This document shows, in pieces, positions 16,738 to 26,165 of a stretch of DNA of 64,000 nt (position 1 is the stretch's first letter; every line of letters starts with the position of its first letter). The notes under the pieces are model-generated. The model saw only the letters and a program-made list of their open reading frames with translations. It ran no database searches and was not told the DNA's origin. Location of the stretch: contig NZ_MPSB01000001.1 in NCBI RefSeq assembly GCF_001981525.1, forward strand, positions 62,001-126,000, in the 5' to 3' direction. The position numbers and the translations under genes were made by a program. The stretch comes from Sphingomonas jeddahensis. Its GTDB lineage: Bacteria; Pseudomonadota; Alphaproteobacteria; Sphingomonadales; Sphingomonadaceae.

Positions 16738-17916
16738 TCAGCGCTTGCGCGTCAGCTCGCGCATCGCGTCGTCGAGACCTTCCAGCGTCAACGGGTACAT
16801 GCGGTCGTTCATCAGCTCGCGGATGACCTTCACCGATTGCGAATAGCCCCATTGCGCCTGCGCGACCGGGTTCAGCCATACCGCTGCCGGGTAGGTGGTC
16901 GTAAGCCGGTGCATCCACACTGCGCCCGATTCCTCGTTGAAATGCTCGACCGATCCACCCGGATGGGTGATCTCGTACGGGCTCATCGAGGCGTCGCCGA
17001 CGAACACGAGCTTATAATCGTGCGGGAACTTGTGCAGCACGTCCCACATCGGCGTGCGCTCCGCGAAGCGGCGCTTGTTGTCCTTCCACACGCCTTCGTA
17101 GGGGCAATTGTGAAAGTAGAAGAATTCGAGATTCTTGAACTCGGTCGTCGCAGCGGAGAACAGTTCCTCGCAGAGCTTGACGAACGGGTCCATCGAGCCC
17201 CCGACGTCGAGGAACAGCAGCAATTTCACCGCATTGCGCCGCTCTGGCCGCATGTGAACGTCGAGCCAGCCCTGCCGCGCGGTGCCGTCGATCGTCGCGT
17301 CGATGTCGAGCTCGTCAGCGGCGCCTTCGCGGGCGAACTTGCGCAGGCGGCGTAGCGCGATCTTGATGTTGCGGGTGCCAAGCTCGCGGGTGTTGTCGAG
17401 GTTCTTGAACTCGCGTTGGTCCCAGACCTTGAGCGCGCGCTTGTTCTTCGATTCGCCGCCAATGCGCACGCCTTCGGGATTGTAGCCCGAATTGCCGAAC
17501 GGGCTGGTGCCGCCGGTACCGATCCACTTGTTGCCGCCCTGGTGGCGCTTCTGCTGTTCCTCGAGCCGCTTCTTCAGCGTCTCCATGATTTCGTCCCAAG
17601 AGCCGAGCGACTTGATCGCTTCCATCTCCTCGGGGGTCAGGAACTTCTCGGTGATGGCTTTCAGCCAATCTTCCGGGATCTCGGCGCCCTGCTGGGCAAA
17701 GCTCGTCTCCAAGCCCTTGAAAACCTTGGCGAAGACTTGGTCGAATTTATCGAGCAGCCCCTCGTCCTTCACGTACACCGAGCGGGAGAGATAGTAGAAA
17801 TCCTCCGGCGTGCGATCGATCACCTCCTTGTCGAGCGCTTCGAGCAGCAGGAGGTGCTCCTTGAGGCTCGCGGGGATGCCCGCCACGCGCAGCTCATCTA
17901 GGAAGTTGAGGAACAT
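16738..17916 (-). CDS. CoxE-like VWA domain protein
   Basis: The 392-residue protein belongs to the CoxE/VWA family that works with MoxR-type AAA+ ATPases. The N-terminal helical region (FLNFLDELRVAGIPASLKEHLLLLEAL) and the charged linker LKKRLEEQQKRHQGG precede the VWA domain. The metal site is LDVGGSMDPF, a DxGxS MIDAS with Gly in place of the usual Ser at the third position. It is unusual that no MoxR ATPase gene adjoins it. It converges with the RNase T2 gene and diverges from otsB. Confidence 0.83.
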   Translation of the reverse strand: MFLNFLDELRVAGIPASLKEHLLLLEALDKEVIDRTPEDFYYLSRSVYVKDEGLLDKFDQVFAKVFKGLETSFAQQGAEIPEDWLKAITEKFLTPEEMEAIKSLGSWDEIMETLKKRLEEQQKRHQGGNKWIGTGGTSPFGNSGYNPEGVRIGGESKNKRALKVWDQREFKNLDNTRELGTRNIKIALRRLRKFAREGAADELDIDATIDGTARQGWLDVHMRPERRNAVKLLLFLDVGGSMDPFVKLCEELFSAATTEFKNLEFFYFHNCPYEGVWKDNKRRFAERTPMWDVLHKFPHDYKLVFVGDASMSPYEITHPGGSVEHFNEESGAVWMHRLTTTYPAAVWLNPVAQAQWGYSQSVKVIRELMNDRMYPLTLEGLDDAMRELTRKR

Positions 17917-18021
17917 CGGCCATCCGCTCCGGTATCTGTTTGCGGTCTTGATGCCAGAGTATCACGCCGGGTGAAAGCGGGGGCGCTGACGGATGCATCA
18001 GGCGCCGCTAGAGAGCGCGCC

Positions 18022-18768
18022 ATGCTCACTGCCGCCGCCACGCTACCGCCCCCGCCGCCGCTCGTTGCCGCGGGTCACTGCCTCCTGCTCGACTTCGATG
18101 GCACGCTTGTCGATCTGGTCGATCGGCCCGACGCAGTGGTCGTGGATGCGGATCTCGTTGCGCTTATGCAACATCTGGTGGGAACCTTTGCCGGGCGGTG
18201 CGCCTTAGTGAGTGGACGGTCGGTGGCGCAGATCGAGGGCTTTCTCGGCGGCGCCGTACCAGGACTGGCGGTGGTCGGCAGCCATGGTGCCGAACTCCGG
18301 CTTCCCGGTGCGCAAATTGCGCCCGACCGGCCCGCGGCGCTGCATGAGGCGGAGCGGGTGTTCACCGCGGCGTTCGCCGGCGAGCAGGGGGTGTTGATTG
18401 AGGTGAAGTCTCTGGGGGTTGCAGTTCATTACCGCATGGCGCCCGAGCGCGCCGCGGAGGCGCATCGCCTCGCCGAGCAATTCGCCGGGGCTGACGGCAT
18501 CGTGCTTCAGCAAGGCAAGATGATGGTCGAGCTGCGCGCTGGCGGCAATGACAAGGGTACCGGCATCGCCGCGCTGCTGCGCCATGCGCCGTTCGCGGGG
18601 CAGGTGCCGGTGTTCGCGGGTGACGACGTGACGGACGAGGCGGGGCTGAAGGTGGTCGCCGATCTTGGCGGCGTTGGCGTGCTGGTCGGGCCGCAGCGCG
18701 ATACGGCGGCGGCATACCGTCTCGATGATGTCGCCGCGGTGCGCGGCTGGCTGGAGACGGCGGCATGA
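18022..18768 (+). CDS. otsB: trehalose-6-phosphate phosphatase
   Basis: OtsB dephosphorylates trehalose-6-phosphate made by OtsA. The 248-residue HAD-family protein shows the nucleophile motif LLLDFDGTLVD (residues about 20-30), the SGR motif, and the Mg-binding GDDVTDEAGLKVV near the C-terminus. ATG 18022 is chosen; a GTG at 17971 would add 17 residues without homology. The stop overlaps the next start (ATGA), the first of two such overlaps in otsB-GH15-otsA. Confidence 0.93.
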   Translation: MLTAAATLPPPPPLVAAGHCLLLDFDGTLVDLVDRPDAVVVDADLVALMQHLVGTFAGRCALVSGRSVAQIEGFLGGAVPGLAVVGSHGAELRLPGAQIAPDRPAALHEAERVFTAAFAGEQGVLIEVKSLGVAVHYRMAPERAAEAHRLAEQFAGADGIVLQQGKMMVELRAGGNDKGTGIAALLRHAPFAGQVPVFAGDDVTDEAGLKVVADLGGVGVLVGPQRDTAAAYRLDDVAAVRGWLETAA

Positions 18769-20561
18769 CGGCGACGATGGACCTGTGGCCGATCGGCAAT
18801 TGCCAGGTGTCGGCACTGGTCGACCGGGCTGGCCGGTTCGTTTGGGGCTGCACGCCGCGCGTCGACGGCGACCCGGCGTTCTGCTCGCTGCTCGATGACA
18901 AGCCGCCCGCGGGCGAGGATGCGTTCGGCTTTTGGGAGATCGATATCGATCGCCTGAAATCGACCACGCAATATTATCTGCGCAACACCCCCGTGCTTGT
19001 CACGCGGCACGAGGACGAGAATGGCAGCGCGATCGAAGTGATCGACTTCTGCCCGCGCTTCACCCGTAACGGGCGGCGCTATCGCCCGGTGGCATTCGCG
19101 CGGATCGTGCGGCCGGTGGCCGGAAGCCCGCGCGTGCGCGTGCGGTTGCGGCCGGCGGTAAACTGGGGCGCAGCGCAGGCGGAGACAACGCGTGGCTCGA
19201 ACCATATCCGCTATCTGCTGGACGATAGCGTGCTGCGGCTGTCCACGACGGCGCCCGTCGGGTGGATCGAGGACGAACGGATGTTCCGGGTCGAGCGTCC
19301 GCTGCACTTCTTCCTGGGGCCGGACGAGAGTTTCTCCGACAGCATCGAAGCATCGCTCGATAACATGCTCGATCGGACGATCGATGAATGGCGGCATTGG
19401 GTGCGCGGGCTGGCGACGCCGCACGAATGGCAGGAGGCGGTGATCCGCTCCGCCATCACGCTGAAGCTGTGCCAGCATGAGGAGACCGGCGCGATCGTCG
19501 CGGCGCTGACCACCTCGATCCCGGAACATGCCGACTCGCAGCGCAACTGGGACTATCGGTATTGCTGGGTGCGTGACGCTTATTACACGGTGCAGGCGCT
19601 CAACCGATTGGGCGCGCTCGACGTGCTGGAAAGCTATCTCGAATACCTCCGCAACATCGTCGACAATGCCAAGGACGGACATATCCAGCCGCTGTACGGC
19701 GTTGGCGGTGAGGCGACTCTGGTCGAGTGGGATGCACCAGCGCTTAATGGCTATCGCGGCATGGGGCCGGTGCGCGTCGGCAATCTGGCCTATGAGCAGG
19801 TCCAGCACGACGCTTACGGCCAGATCGTGCTATCCAACGCACAGGCGTTCTTCGATCACCGCCTGCTGCGCGTCGCGGGCGTGGAGGATTTCGAGGCGCT
19901 GGAGCCGGTGGGCGAGCGCGCCTGGGAGAAGTTCGACAAGCCTGACGCGGGACTGTGGGAGCTGCGCACCAAGAGCCACGTCCACACCTATTCCGCCGCC
20001 ATGTGCTGGGCGGCATGCGACCGGCTGGCCAATGCCGCGGAGGCGCTGGGGCTGTTCGAACGCTGCATCTTCTGGCGCGACCGGGCAGATACGATGCGCG
20101 CGCGGATCGAGGAAGCGGCGTGGCGGCCGGATACGGAGCGGATGTCGGCGACGTTCGGTGGCGACGATCTCGACGCCAGCCTGCTGCAATTGCTCGACCT
20201 GCGTTTTCTGGCGCCGGACGATCCCCGTTTCCGCGCGACGCTCGACGCGGTCGAGGGCGGGCTTCGGCGCGGATCGCACATGCTGCGCTATGCGACCGAG
20301 GATGATTTCGGTCTGCCGCATACGGCGTTCAACGTCTGCACCTTCTGGCTGATCGAGGCCTTGCACTTCACCGGGCGCGATGCGGATGCGCGCGAATTGT
20401 TCGAAGAGATGCTGTCGCGCTGCACGCCGGCGGGGCTGTTGTCTGAGGATATCGATCCCGTGAGCGGGGAATTGTGGGGCAATTATCCCCAGACCTATTC
20501 ACTGGTGGGCGTCATCAACTGCGCCGTGCTGCTGAGCAAGCCATGGAGCGCCATACGATGA
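18765..20561 (+). CDS. glycoside hydrolase family 15 protein (glucoamylase/trehalase type)
   Basis: GH15 enzymes release glucose from alpha-glucans, dextran or trehalose with inversion. The 598-residue product has the beta-sandwich N-domain (LWPIGNCQVSALVDRAGRFVW) and an (alpha/alpha)6 catalytic domain with NWDYRYCWVRDAYYTVQAL, YRGMGPVRVGN and LLSEDIDPVSGELWGNYPQTYSLVG, which carry the two catalytic Glu regions. It has no signal peptide, so it is cytoplasmic. It overlaps otsB and otsA by four bases on each side. That position suggests a role in trehalose turnover, since mycobacterial GH15 homologues are trehalases, but glucan hydrolysis is equally possible. Confidence 0.88.
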   Translation: MTATMDLWPIGNCQVSALVDRAGRFVWGCTPRVDGDPAFCSLLDDKPPAGEDAFGFWEIDIDRLKSTTQYYLRNTPVLVTRHEDENGSAIEVIDFCPRFTRNGRRYRPVAFARIVRPVAGSPRVRVRLRPAVNWGAAQAETTRGSNHIRYLLDDSVLRLSTTAPVGWIEDERMFRVERPLHFFLGPDESFSDSIEASLDNMLDRTIDEWRHWVRGLATPHEWQEAVIRSAITLKLCQHEETGAIVAALTTSIPEHADSQRNWDYRYCWVRDAYYTVQALNRLGALDVLESYLEYLRNIVDNAKDGHIQPLYGVGGEATLVEWDAPALNGYRGMGPVRVGNLAYEQVQHDAYGQIVLSNAQAFFDHRLLRVAGVEDFEALEPVGERAWEKFDKPDAGLWELRTKSHVHTYSAAMCWAACDRLANAAEALGLFERCIFWRDRADTMRARIEEAAWRPDTERMSATFGGDDLDASLLQLLDLRFLAPDDPRFRATLDAVEGGLRRGSHMLRYATEDDFGLPHTAFNVCTFWLIEALHFTGRDADARELFEEMLSRCTPAGLLSEDIDPVSGELWGNYPQTYSLVGVINCAVLLSKPWSAIR

Positions 20562-21940
20562 GCCGATTGATCGTCATCTCCAACCGGGTATCCGCCCCCA
20601 CCGCCGAGCAGCCGAGCGCGCAGGGCGGCCTGGCGGTGGCGCTGACTGCTGCGCTGCGCGAGGCGGACGGAATCTGGTTCGGCTGGTCGGGTCAGACCGG
20701 TGAGACGGGCGATCTCAAGTTCGAGACCTATGACGGCGTCACCTCCGCGACGATCGACCTGCCTGAGCAGGATGTGGAGGAATATTATGACGGTTATGCC
20801 AATCGCACGCTGTGGCCGCTGTTCCATTACCGGCTGGGGCTGACCGAGTTCGAGCGCGATTTTCAAGGCGGCTACGAGCGCGTCAACCGGCTGTTTGCCG
20901 ACGTGATCAGCCCGCATATCGAACCCAACGATCTCGTCTGGGTGCATGATTACCATATGATACCGCTGGGCTGGATGCTGCGGCAGCAAGGGATCAAGAG
21001 CCGGCTGGGCTTCTTCCTGCACATCCCGTGGCCGCCGGCACGTCTGCTGATCGCGCTGCCCGAACATCGCCGGTTGGTGGAGGCGCTGTTCGGTTATGAC
21101 GTGGTCGGCTTCCAGACCCAGGAATGGCTGGAGACGTTCCACGACTATGTCGAGCGCGAGATGGGCGGCACGATCGGCGAGAACGGCGACGTGACGGTCG
21201 GCGGGCGCACGATCAAGGCCATCGCTTGCCCGATCGGGATCGACGCCAAGGAGTTTATCGCCAACGCCAACGGGCCGACGGCGCAGGCGACGCACGAGCG
21301 GATGATGGAAAGCGTCACGGGGCGCGACCTGATCGTCGGCGTCGATCGGCTGGATTACTCCAAAGGGATCGAGGAGCGCTTTAACGGCTACCAGCGCTAT
21401 CTGGAGACGCGGCCGGAGATGCGGACCAACGTCTCGCTGCTCCAGATCGCGCCGCCCTCCCGCGCGACGGTGCAAAGCTATCAGGAAATCCGCGCGACGC
21501 TGGATGCCTTGTCGGGCCGGATCAATGGTGCATTCGCCGAGATCGACTGGGTGCCGCTGCGCTACGTCAATCGCGGGCTGCCGCGTGACGTGCTGGCGGG
21601 GGCCTATCGCGCGGCGCGCGTGGGCCTCGTGACGCCACTGCGCGACGGCATGAACCTGGTGGCGAAGGAGTTCGTCGCGGCCCAGGATCCCGAGGATCCG
21701 GGCGTGCTGATCCTGTCTCGCTTCGCCGGCGCGGCGGAGCAGTTGACCGAGGCGTTGCTGATCAATCCGTACAGCCCGGATGAGATGGCCGATGCGATCG
21801 AACAGGCGCTCGCCATGCCGCCGGACGAGCGGATCGCGCGCTGGCGCAAGATGTACGACAATGTCGTCAACGAGGATGTGATCTGGTGGCGCAAGCGCTT
21901 TACCGACGTCCTGACGGCGGTGGAGCCGGTCGCGGCATAA
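20558..21940 (+). CDS. otsA: alpha,alpha-trehalose-phosphate synthase (UDP-forming)
   Basis: OtsA joins UDP-glucose and glucose-6-phosphate. The 460-residue GT20 enzyme begins MSRLIVISNRV and shows VWVHDYHMIPLGWMLR, GFFLHIPWP, the Arg/Lys donor-site motif VGVDRLDYSKGIEERF, and TPLRDGMNLVAKEFVAAQ. The ATG overlaps the GH15 stop (ATGA). It is the last gene of the operon; a 24-base-arm palindromic repeat follows. Confidence 0.95.
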   Translation: MSRLIVISNRVSAPTAEQPSAQGGLAVALTAALREADGIWFGWSGQTGETGDLKFETYDGVTSATIDLPEQDVEEYYDGYANRTLWPLFHYRLGLTEFERDFQGGYERVNRLFADVISPHIEPNDLVWVHDYHMIPLGWMLRQQGIKSRLGFFLHIPWPPARLLIALPEHRRLVEALFGYDVVGFQTQEWLETFHDYVEREMGGTIGENGDVTVGGRTIKAIACPIGIDAKEFIANANGPTAQATHERMMESVTGRDLIVGVDRLDYSKGIEERFNGYQRYLETRPEMRTNVSLLQIAPPSRATVQSYQEIRATLDALSGRINGAFAEIDWVPLRYVNRGLPRDVLAGAYRAARVGLVTPLRDGMNLVAKEFVAAQDPEDPGVLILSRFAGAAEQLTEALLINPYSPDEMADAIEQALAMPPDERIARWRKMYDNVVNEDVIWWRKRFTDVLTAVEPVAA

Positions 21941-21969
21941 TCGGGCCGGACGGGCAACAATCGTCCAAA

Positions 21970-22053
21970 CGTCACCCCGGACTTGATCCGGGGTTCAGCT
22001 TTTCACCATCGGCCGCGAAGACATCGGGCCCCCGGATCAAGTCCGGGGTGACG
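21970..22053. repeat. dispersed palindromic repeat, family B (perfect 24-base arms)
   Basis: The arms 21970-21993 and 22030-22053 are exact reverse complements over 24 bases (outer end CGTCACCCCGGACTTGATCC), separated by 36 bases. This is the best-preserved copy and the reference for the family in this window. It lies between otsA and the TonB receptor gene and could terminate or stabilise the otsA transcript. Confidence 0.9.
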
Positions 22054-22139
22054 ACGGTTGGATGGGGAGACGAGGAATCATGGCTCGTGGTACAAAGCGG
22101 TCGCTTGCTCCCGGTTTCCGTCCCGACCAAAGACCGCGC

Positions 22140-24185
22140 ATGACCTTCCGCATTCTTCCCCTCGGCCTGGCGCTGTCCGCGGTGCCTGCCGCTGCGCAGA
22201 CGGCGCCCGATATCGTCGTTACCGGGCGCGGGCTCGATGATCGGCCCGGCGATCGCACCGCTGACGTCGTGACCATCGACGCAGACCGGATCAGCGCCAA
22301 TGCGAGCGATCGGCTCGAAAGCGTGCTGGCGGATATCGCGGGGCTTCAGCAGTTCCGGCGATCCGACTCGCGCTCCGCCAATCCAACCAGCCAGGGCATT
22401 TCGCTGCGGGGGATCGGCGGCAATGCCTCCAGCCGCGCCTTGCTGGTACTGGACGGTGTGCCGCAGGCCGATCCATTCGGCGGCTGGGTGCCGTTCCCGG
22501 CCTATGCCACCGATCGGCTGGGACGCATCCGCGTGACGCGCGGCGGAGGCAGCGGCTATTTCGGTCCGGGGGCGCTGGCCGGGACGGTGGAGTTGGAGAG
22601 TGCCGATCCGCGTGACCAGCGATCGGTGCTGGGCAGCGTCGCCTACGGTAGTCGCGATTCGGTGGATGCGCAGGCGTCGGGCACGTTCGTGTCCGGGCCG
22701 GGGTTTGCGACTGTATCTGCGGCCTATGCGCGCGGCGATGGATTCGTGCCGATCGTGGCCGAATCTCGCGGGCCGGCGGATCGCCCGGCGCGCTACGAGC
22801 AGGCGTCGGGTGCGGTGCGTGGGGTGATCCGGGTGGCGCCAGGCACCGAGCTTCAGGCGAACCTCAGCGCCTTCACCGACTCGCGCGAGCGCGGCACGGC
22901 TTTCACGGCCAACCGCAGCGAGGGGGCGGATGCGAGCATTCGGCTGATTGGGCGGGGCGAGTGGGGCTTTTCGGCGTTGGCCTATCTGCAGACGCGCGCC
23001 TTCGCTTCGCAGTTCGCCAGCGTTTCCGCGGGACGCGCGAGTGCGAGCCAGACGCTCGACCAATACAACACGCCCGCGACCGGGCTGGGTGCGCGGTTCG
23101 AGGTCGTGCCGCCGGTCGGCGTCGGACGCGATCTGCGGATCGGCGTGGACGTGCGCGATGTGGAGGGGCGGACGCAGGAAAATTACACCTTTGTGGGCGG
23201 CGCACCGACGCGGCGACGGATAGCGGGGGGCAGCAGCCTTACCGCGGGGTTGTTCTTCGACGGCAGCGTGGAGGCGGGGGCCTGGACGCTGACGCTGGGC
23301 GGGCGCGTCGATCGCTGGCGGATCAGCGACGGGCGGCTGGACGAATATGCGCTGGCGACGGCTGCGCCGGTCACCGACGCCGATTTCGTGGATCGCAGCG
23401 GGACTGAATGGACCGGGCGGGCGGGCCTGGCCTTTGCGCCGGTCGACGCGGTGACGCTGCGGTTGAGTGGTTATCGCGGGTGGCGGCTGCCGACGCTGAA
23501 TGAGTTGTATCGCCCGTTCCGCGTCGGCGCTGATGCGACCGCCGCCAATGCCGCGCTCGATCCCGAGCGGCTGACGGGCGTGGATGGGGGGGTGACGATC
23601 ACCCCCGCCGCAAACGTCTCGATCGCCGCGACCGTGTTCTGGAACCGGCTGGAAGGGGCGATCGCCAACGTCACGCAGGCGCAAGGGCCGGGCAATTTCC
23701 CGGGGGTCGGCTTCGTCAACGGTGCTTATCGCGTGCGGCAGAATCTCGACGCGATCGAGTCGACGGGTGTTGAGGTGGATGCGCGCTGGCAGTCCGGCCC
23801 GGTGTTTGCCATCGCATCGTGGAGCCATGTCGATCCGCGGGTGGAGGCTTCGGGTGCGGCCGCGCCGCTCGACGGGCTGCGGCCGGCGCAGACCCCGCTC
23901 GATCAGGTGTCGGGAACGTTGGGGATCCGGCAGGGGCGATGGACAGCGTCGGCGACGCTGCGGCACGCTGCGCGGCAGTTCGAAGACGATCAGAACAGCC
24001 GCGCCCTGGCGCCGGCGACGACGCTCGATGGCTATCTCGCTGTGCCGCTGACGCCTGCGCTGGCGATCGAGGCGAGGGGCGAGAATCTGTTCGACGAGCG
24101 GGTCGAGGCAGGGATCAGCGGGGCGGACATCGTGGAGCAGGCGACGCCGCGCACCTTGTGGATCGGCCTGCGCGTGCGGGGGTGA
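22140..24185 (+). CDS. TonB-dependent outer membrane receptor
   Basis: The 681-residue product has a signal peptide (MTFRILPLGLALSAVPAAAQ), a TonB box-like start (PDIVVTGRG), the plug domain (LESVLADIAGLQQF, GISLRGIGGNASSRALLVLDGVPQADPFGGW), and a 22-strand barrel ending in a C-terminal aromatic-poor strand (LWIGLRVRG). Its length is on the short side, as in cobalamin/BtuB-like or small siderophore receptors. The ligand cannot be read. ATG 22140 is preferred because upstream in-frame ATGs (22062, 22080) would bury the signal peptide. Confidence 0.88.
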   Translation: MTFRILPLGLALSAVPAAAQTAPDIVVTGRGLDDRPGDRTADVVTIDADRISANASDRLESVLADIAGLQQFRRSDSRSANPTSQGISLRGIGGNASSRALLVLDGVPQADPFGGWVPFPAYATDRLGRIRVTRGGGSGYFGPGALAGTVELESADPRDQRSVLGSVAYGSRDSVDAQASGTFVSGPGFATVSAAYARGDGFVPIVAESRGPADRPARYEQASGAVRGVIRVAPGTELQANLSAFTDSRERGTAFTANRSEGADASIRLIGRGEWGFSALAYLQTRAFASQFASVSAGRASASQTLDQYNTPATGLGARFEVVPPVGVGRDLRIGVDVRDVEGRTQENYTFVGGAPTRRRIAGGSSLTAGLFFDGSVEAGAWTLTLGGRVDRWRISDGRLDEYALATAAPVTDADFVDRSGTEWTGRAGLAFAPVDAVTLRLSGYRGWRLPTLNELYRPFRVGADATAANAALDPERLTGVDGGVTITPAANVSIAATVFWNRLEGAIANVTQAQGPGNFPGVGFVNGAYRVRQNLDAIESTGVEVDARWQSGPVFAIASWSHVDPRVEASGAAAPLDGLRPAQTPLDQVSGTLGIRQGRWTASATLRHAARQFEDDQNSRALAPATTLDGYLAVPLTPALAIEARGENLFDERVEAGISGADIVEQATPRTLWIGLRVRG

Positions 24186-24212
24186 GCCGCCGAGGCGCGA
24201 TGCCGTCGTGGC

Positions 24213-24863
24213 CTACGCCGGCTGCTCCTCGCGCTGCAGCCCGTCGATGGCGGCGTTGATGCAGCCCATCAGCGACCGGATCGCCTCGCTGCTCGGCTGA
24301 TCCTGTTCGGTGATGCGGCGCTGGAAGACACCCGCGGCGATCGTCTGTATCATCTCGGCAACGCACTCGAAACGCGCGGGAGAGACAGACGCCGGCACCA
24401 GCAGGCGAAGCGCCGACGACAATTCCTGACTCATCCGCTCGTTCACGTTGCGGACGATCTCTGCGATGCGATCATTGCGCGAGGCCTCCGCCATGATCTC
24501 GGCCACCAGCCGACCGCCGCTTTCCGGCTCCTTGCACGCGACAAAGTTGCCGATCCACGCACGTACCGCTTCGGGGTCTCCGGCCGCGCCGGCGGCGCAC
24601 AACCCCTGTTCCGATAAGAAATCTTCCAAATCGCGTTCCACGATCGCCGCGACGATCGCTTCCTTGTTCGCGAAATCGCGATAGATCTGGCCCACGGCGA
24701 TGCCGGACGCATGGGCGATCTGTGCGACGCCGGTCCCATGAAAGCCATTGGCCGCAAACGCCTCACGCGCGGCTTGGATCAATTTCTCGCGTCGTGCGTT
24801 GGCCCGACCGATGCGAGCACTCGGCGGGGCAGGGCAGCATCCAATAACGACAACTCTCCTCAC
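24213..24863 (-). CDS. TetR family regulator of the RND efflux operon
   Basis: The 216-residue protein has the TetR N-terminal helix-turn-helix: RREKLIQAAREAFAANGFHGTGVAQIAHASGIAVGQIYRDFANKEAI (about residues 24-70). The ligand-binding C-domain is divergent. It is transcribed away from the RND adaptor gene, with a 22-base palindrome between them, the standard layout for a repressor of an efflux pump. The GTG start at 24863 is the only in-frame candidate before the HTH. Confidence 0.88.
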   Translation of the reverse strand: MRRVVVIGCCPAPPSARIGRANARREKLIQAAREAFAANGFHGTGVAQIAHASGIAVGQIYRDFANKEAIVAAIVERDLEDFLSEQGLCAAGAAGDPEAVRAWIGNFVACKEPESGGRLVAEIMAEASRNDRIAEIVRNVNERMSQELSSALRLLVPASVSPARFECVAEMIQTIAAGVFQRRITEQDQPSSEAIRSLMGCINAAIDGLQREEQPA

Positions 24864-24898
24864 GCTTGACCGTTCCGCCAGTTCGCAGTAGCAGCAAA

Positions 24899-24920
24899 CG
24901 TGAGTGAACGATCACTCACG
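24899..24920. promoter_or_regulatory. TetR-type operator palindrome
   Basis: Perfect 9-base arms CGTGAGTGA and TCACTCACG with the 4-base centre ACGA stand between the TetR start (24863) and the adaptor start (24939). The length and symmetry fit binding of two TetR-family protomers, so it is the likely operator for both divergent genes. Confidence 0.75.
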
Positions 24921-24938
24921 TATATCACAGAGAACAAT

Positions 24939-26159
24939 ATGTCATTCAAGAGGGTCGCGCTTACGGCGCTGCTGCTGGCCTCCGTGTCCGCGTGCGGGGG
25001 GCAGAACGATCAGGCGCAGCAGGCGCAACAGCAGGCAGGGCCGCCGCCGGTTGGCATCATCACGGTGCAGCCGCAGGCGGTGACGCTGACGACGACCCTC
25101 CCGGGCCGGACCTCCCCCTATGAGACGTCTGAAGTGCGTCCGCAGGTAAATGGCCTGATCGTCGAGCGTCTGTTCCGCGAGGGCGATCAGGTCCGCCGGG
25201 GCCAGCCGCTCTTCCGGGTTGACCAGCAACCATACATCGCTGCCGTGGCAAGCGCCCGTGCGGCGCTGGCGCGGGCACGCGCGGCGATCGCGTCGAGCGC
25301 GGCGCTCCAGCGGCGTTACGGCGAACTGGTGAAGATCAACGCCATCGCGCGCCAGGAGTATGAGAACGCGATCACCTCGGCGCAGCAGGCGCAGGCGGAT
25401 GTCGCGGCCCAGCAGGCGGCACTGCGTAGCGCGCAGATCGATCTGGAGCGTACGACGGTGCGCGCGCCGATCTCGGGCCGGATCGGCCGTGCGCTGGCGA
25501 CCACTGGCGCGCTGGTGACTTCCGGGCAGACGACCGCGTTGACCACCATTCAGCGGCTCGACCCGATCTATGTCGACGTGCCGCAATCGAGCGCGGACCT
25601 GTTGCGTCTGCGCCAGTCGATCGCGGCCGGCGACCTTTCGCGCGGCGGCGGTGCCGCGCGGGTGCGCCTGCGGTTGGAGGACGGCTCAGTCTATCCGGTC
25701 GAGGGCAGGTTGCAGTTCACCGACGTCAGCGTCGATCCCGCGACGGGCACGCAGACGATCCGCGCGATCTTCGACAATCCGCGCGGACTGCTGCTGCCGG
25801 GCATGTACGTGCGCGCCGAGCTGGTCGAGGGCACGCAAGGCGACGGCATCTTGGTGCCGCAGCGCGCGGTTCAGCGCAGCGAGCGCGGCGAGCCGACCGT
25901 GATGGTTGTTGGCCAGGGCAACAAGGTCGAGCAGCGGACGCTCAAGGCGGACCGTACGATTGGCGAGAACTGGCTCGTCACGAGCGGGCTCAAGGCCGGT
26001 GACCGCGTGATCGTGGAAGGCGGCGGCGGCATGCTGCGGCCGGGCATGCCCGTAGCACCCAAGCCGTGGAACCCCAATGCCAAGCCCGCAGGGCAGGGTG
26101 GTCAGCCCGGCACGCCCACGGGACAAGCGCCGCAGGGCAATCAGGCGCAGGCGAAGTAA
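24939..26159 (+). CDS. RND efflux pump periplasmic adaptor (AcrA/MexA type)
   Basis: This lipoprotein bridges the inner membrane pump and outer membrane channel. The N-terminus MSFKRVALTALLLASVSAC is a lipoprotein signal with the lipobox VSAC. After a Gln-rich linker come the barrel-sandwich/lipoyl half (VRPQVNGLIVERLFREGDQVRRGQPLF), the coiled-coil hairpin (about residues 90-165), the returning lipoyl half (DLERTTVRAPISGRIGRAL) and the beta-barrel domain. The C-terminal tail is Gly/Pro/Gln-rich and low in complexity. ATG 24939 is preferred over GTG 24900, which lies inside the operator. Confidence 0.93.
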   Translation: MSFKRVALTALLLASVSACGGQNDQAQQAQQQAGPPPVGIITVQPQAVTLTTTLPGRTSPYETSEVRPQVNGLIVERLFREGDQVRRGQPLFRVDQQPYIAAVASARAALARARAAIASSAALQRRYGELVKINAIARQEYENAITSAQQAQADVAAQQAALRSAQIDLERTTVRAPISGRIGRALATTGALVTSGQTTALTTIQRLDPIYVDVPQSSADLLRLRQSIAAGDLSRGGGAARVRLRLEDGSVYPVEGRLQFTDVSVDPATGTQTIRAIFDNPRGLLLPGMYVRAELVEGTQGDGILVPQRAVQRSERGEPTVMVVGQGNKVEQRTLKADRTIGENWLVTSGLKAGDRVIVEGGGGMLRPGMPVAPKPWNPNAKPAGQGGQPGTPTGQAPQGNQAQAK

Positions 26160-26165
26160 TCCCAG

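Noticed and set aside
21972-23966. A 664-codon minus-strand open frame antisense to the TonB receptor gene
   Set aside because: Low-complexity Arg/Pro/His-rich translation without motifs; the receptor on the other strand has signal peptide, plug and barrel.
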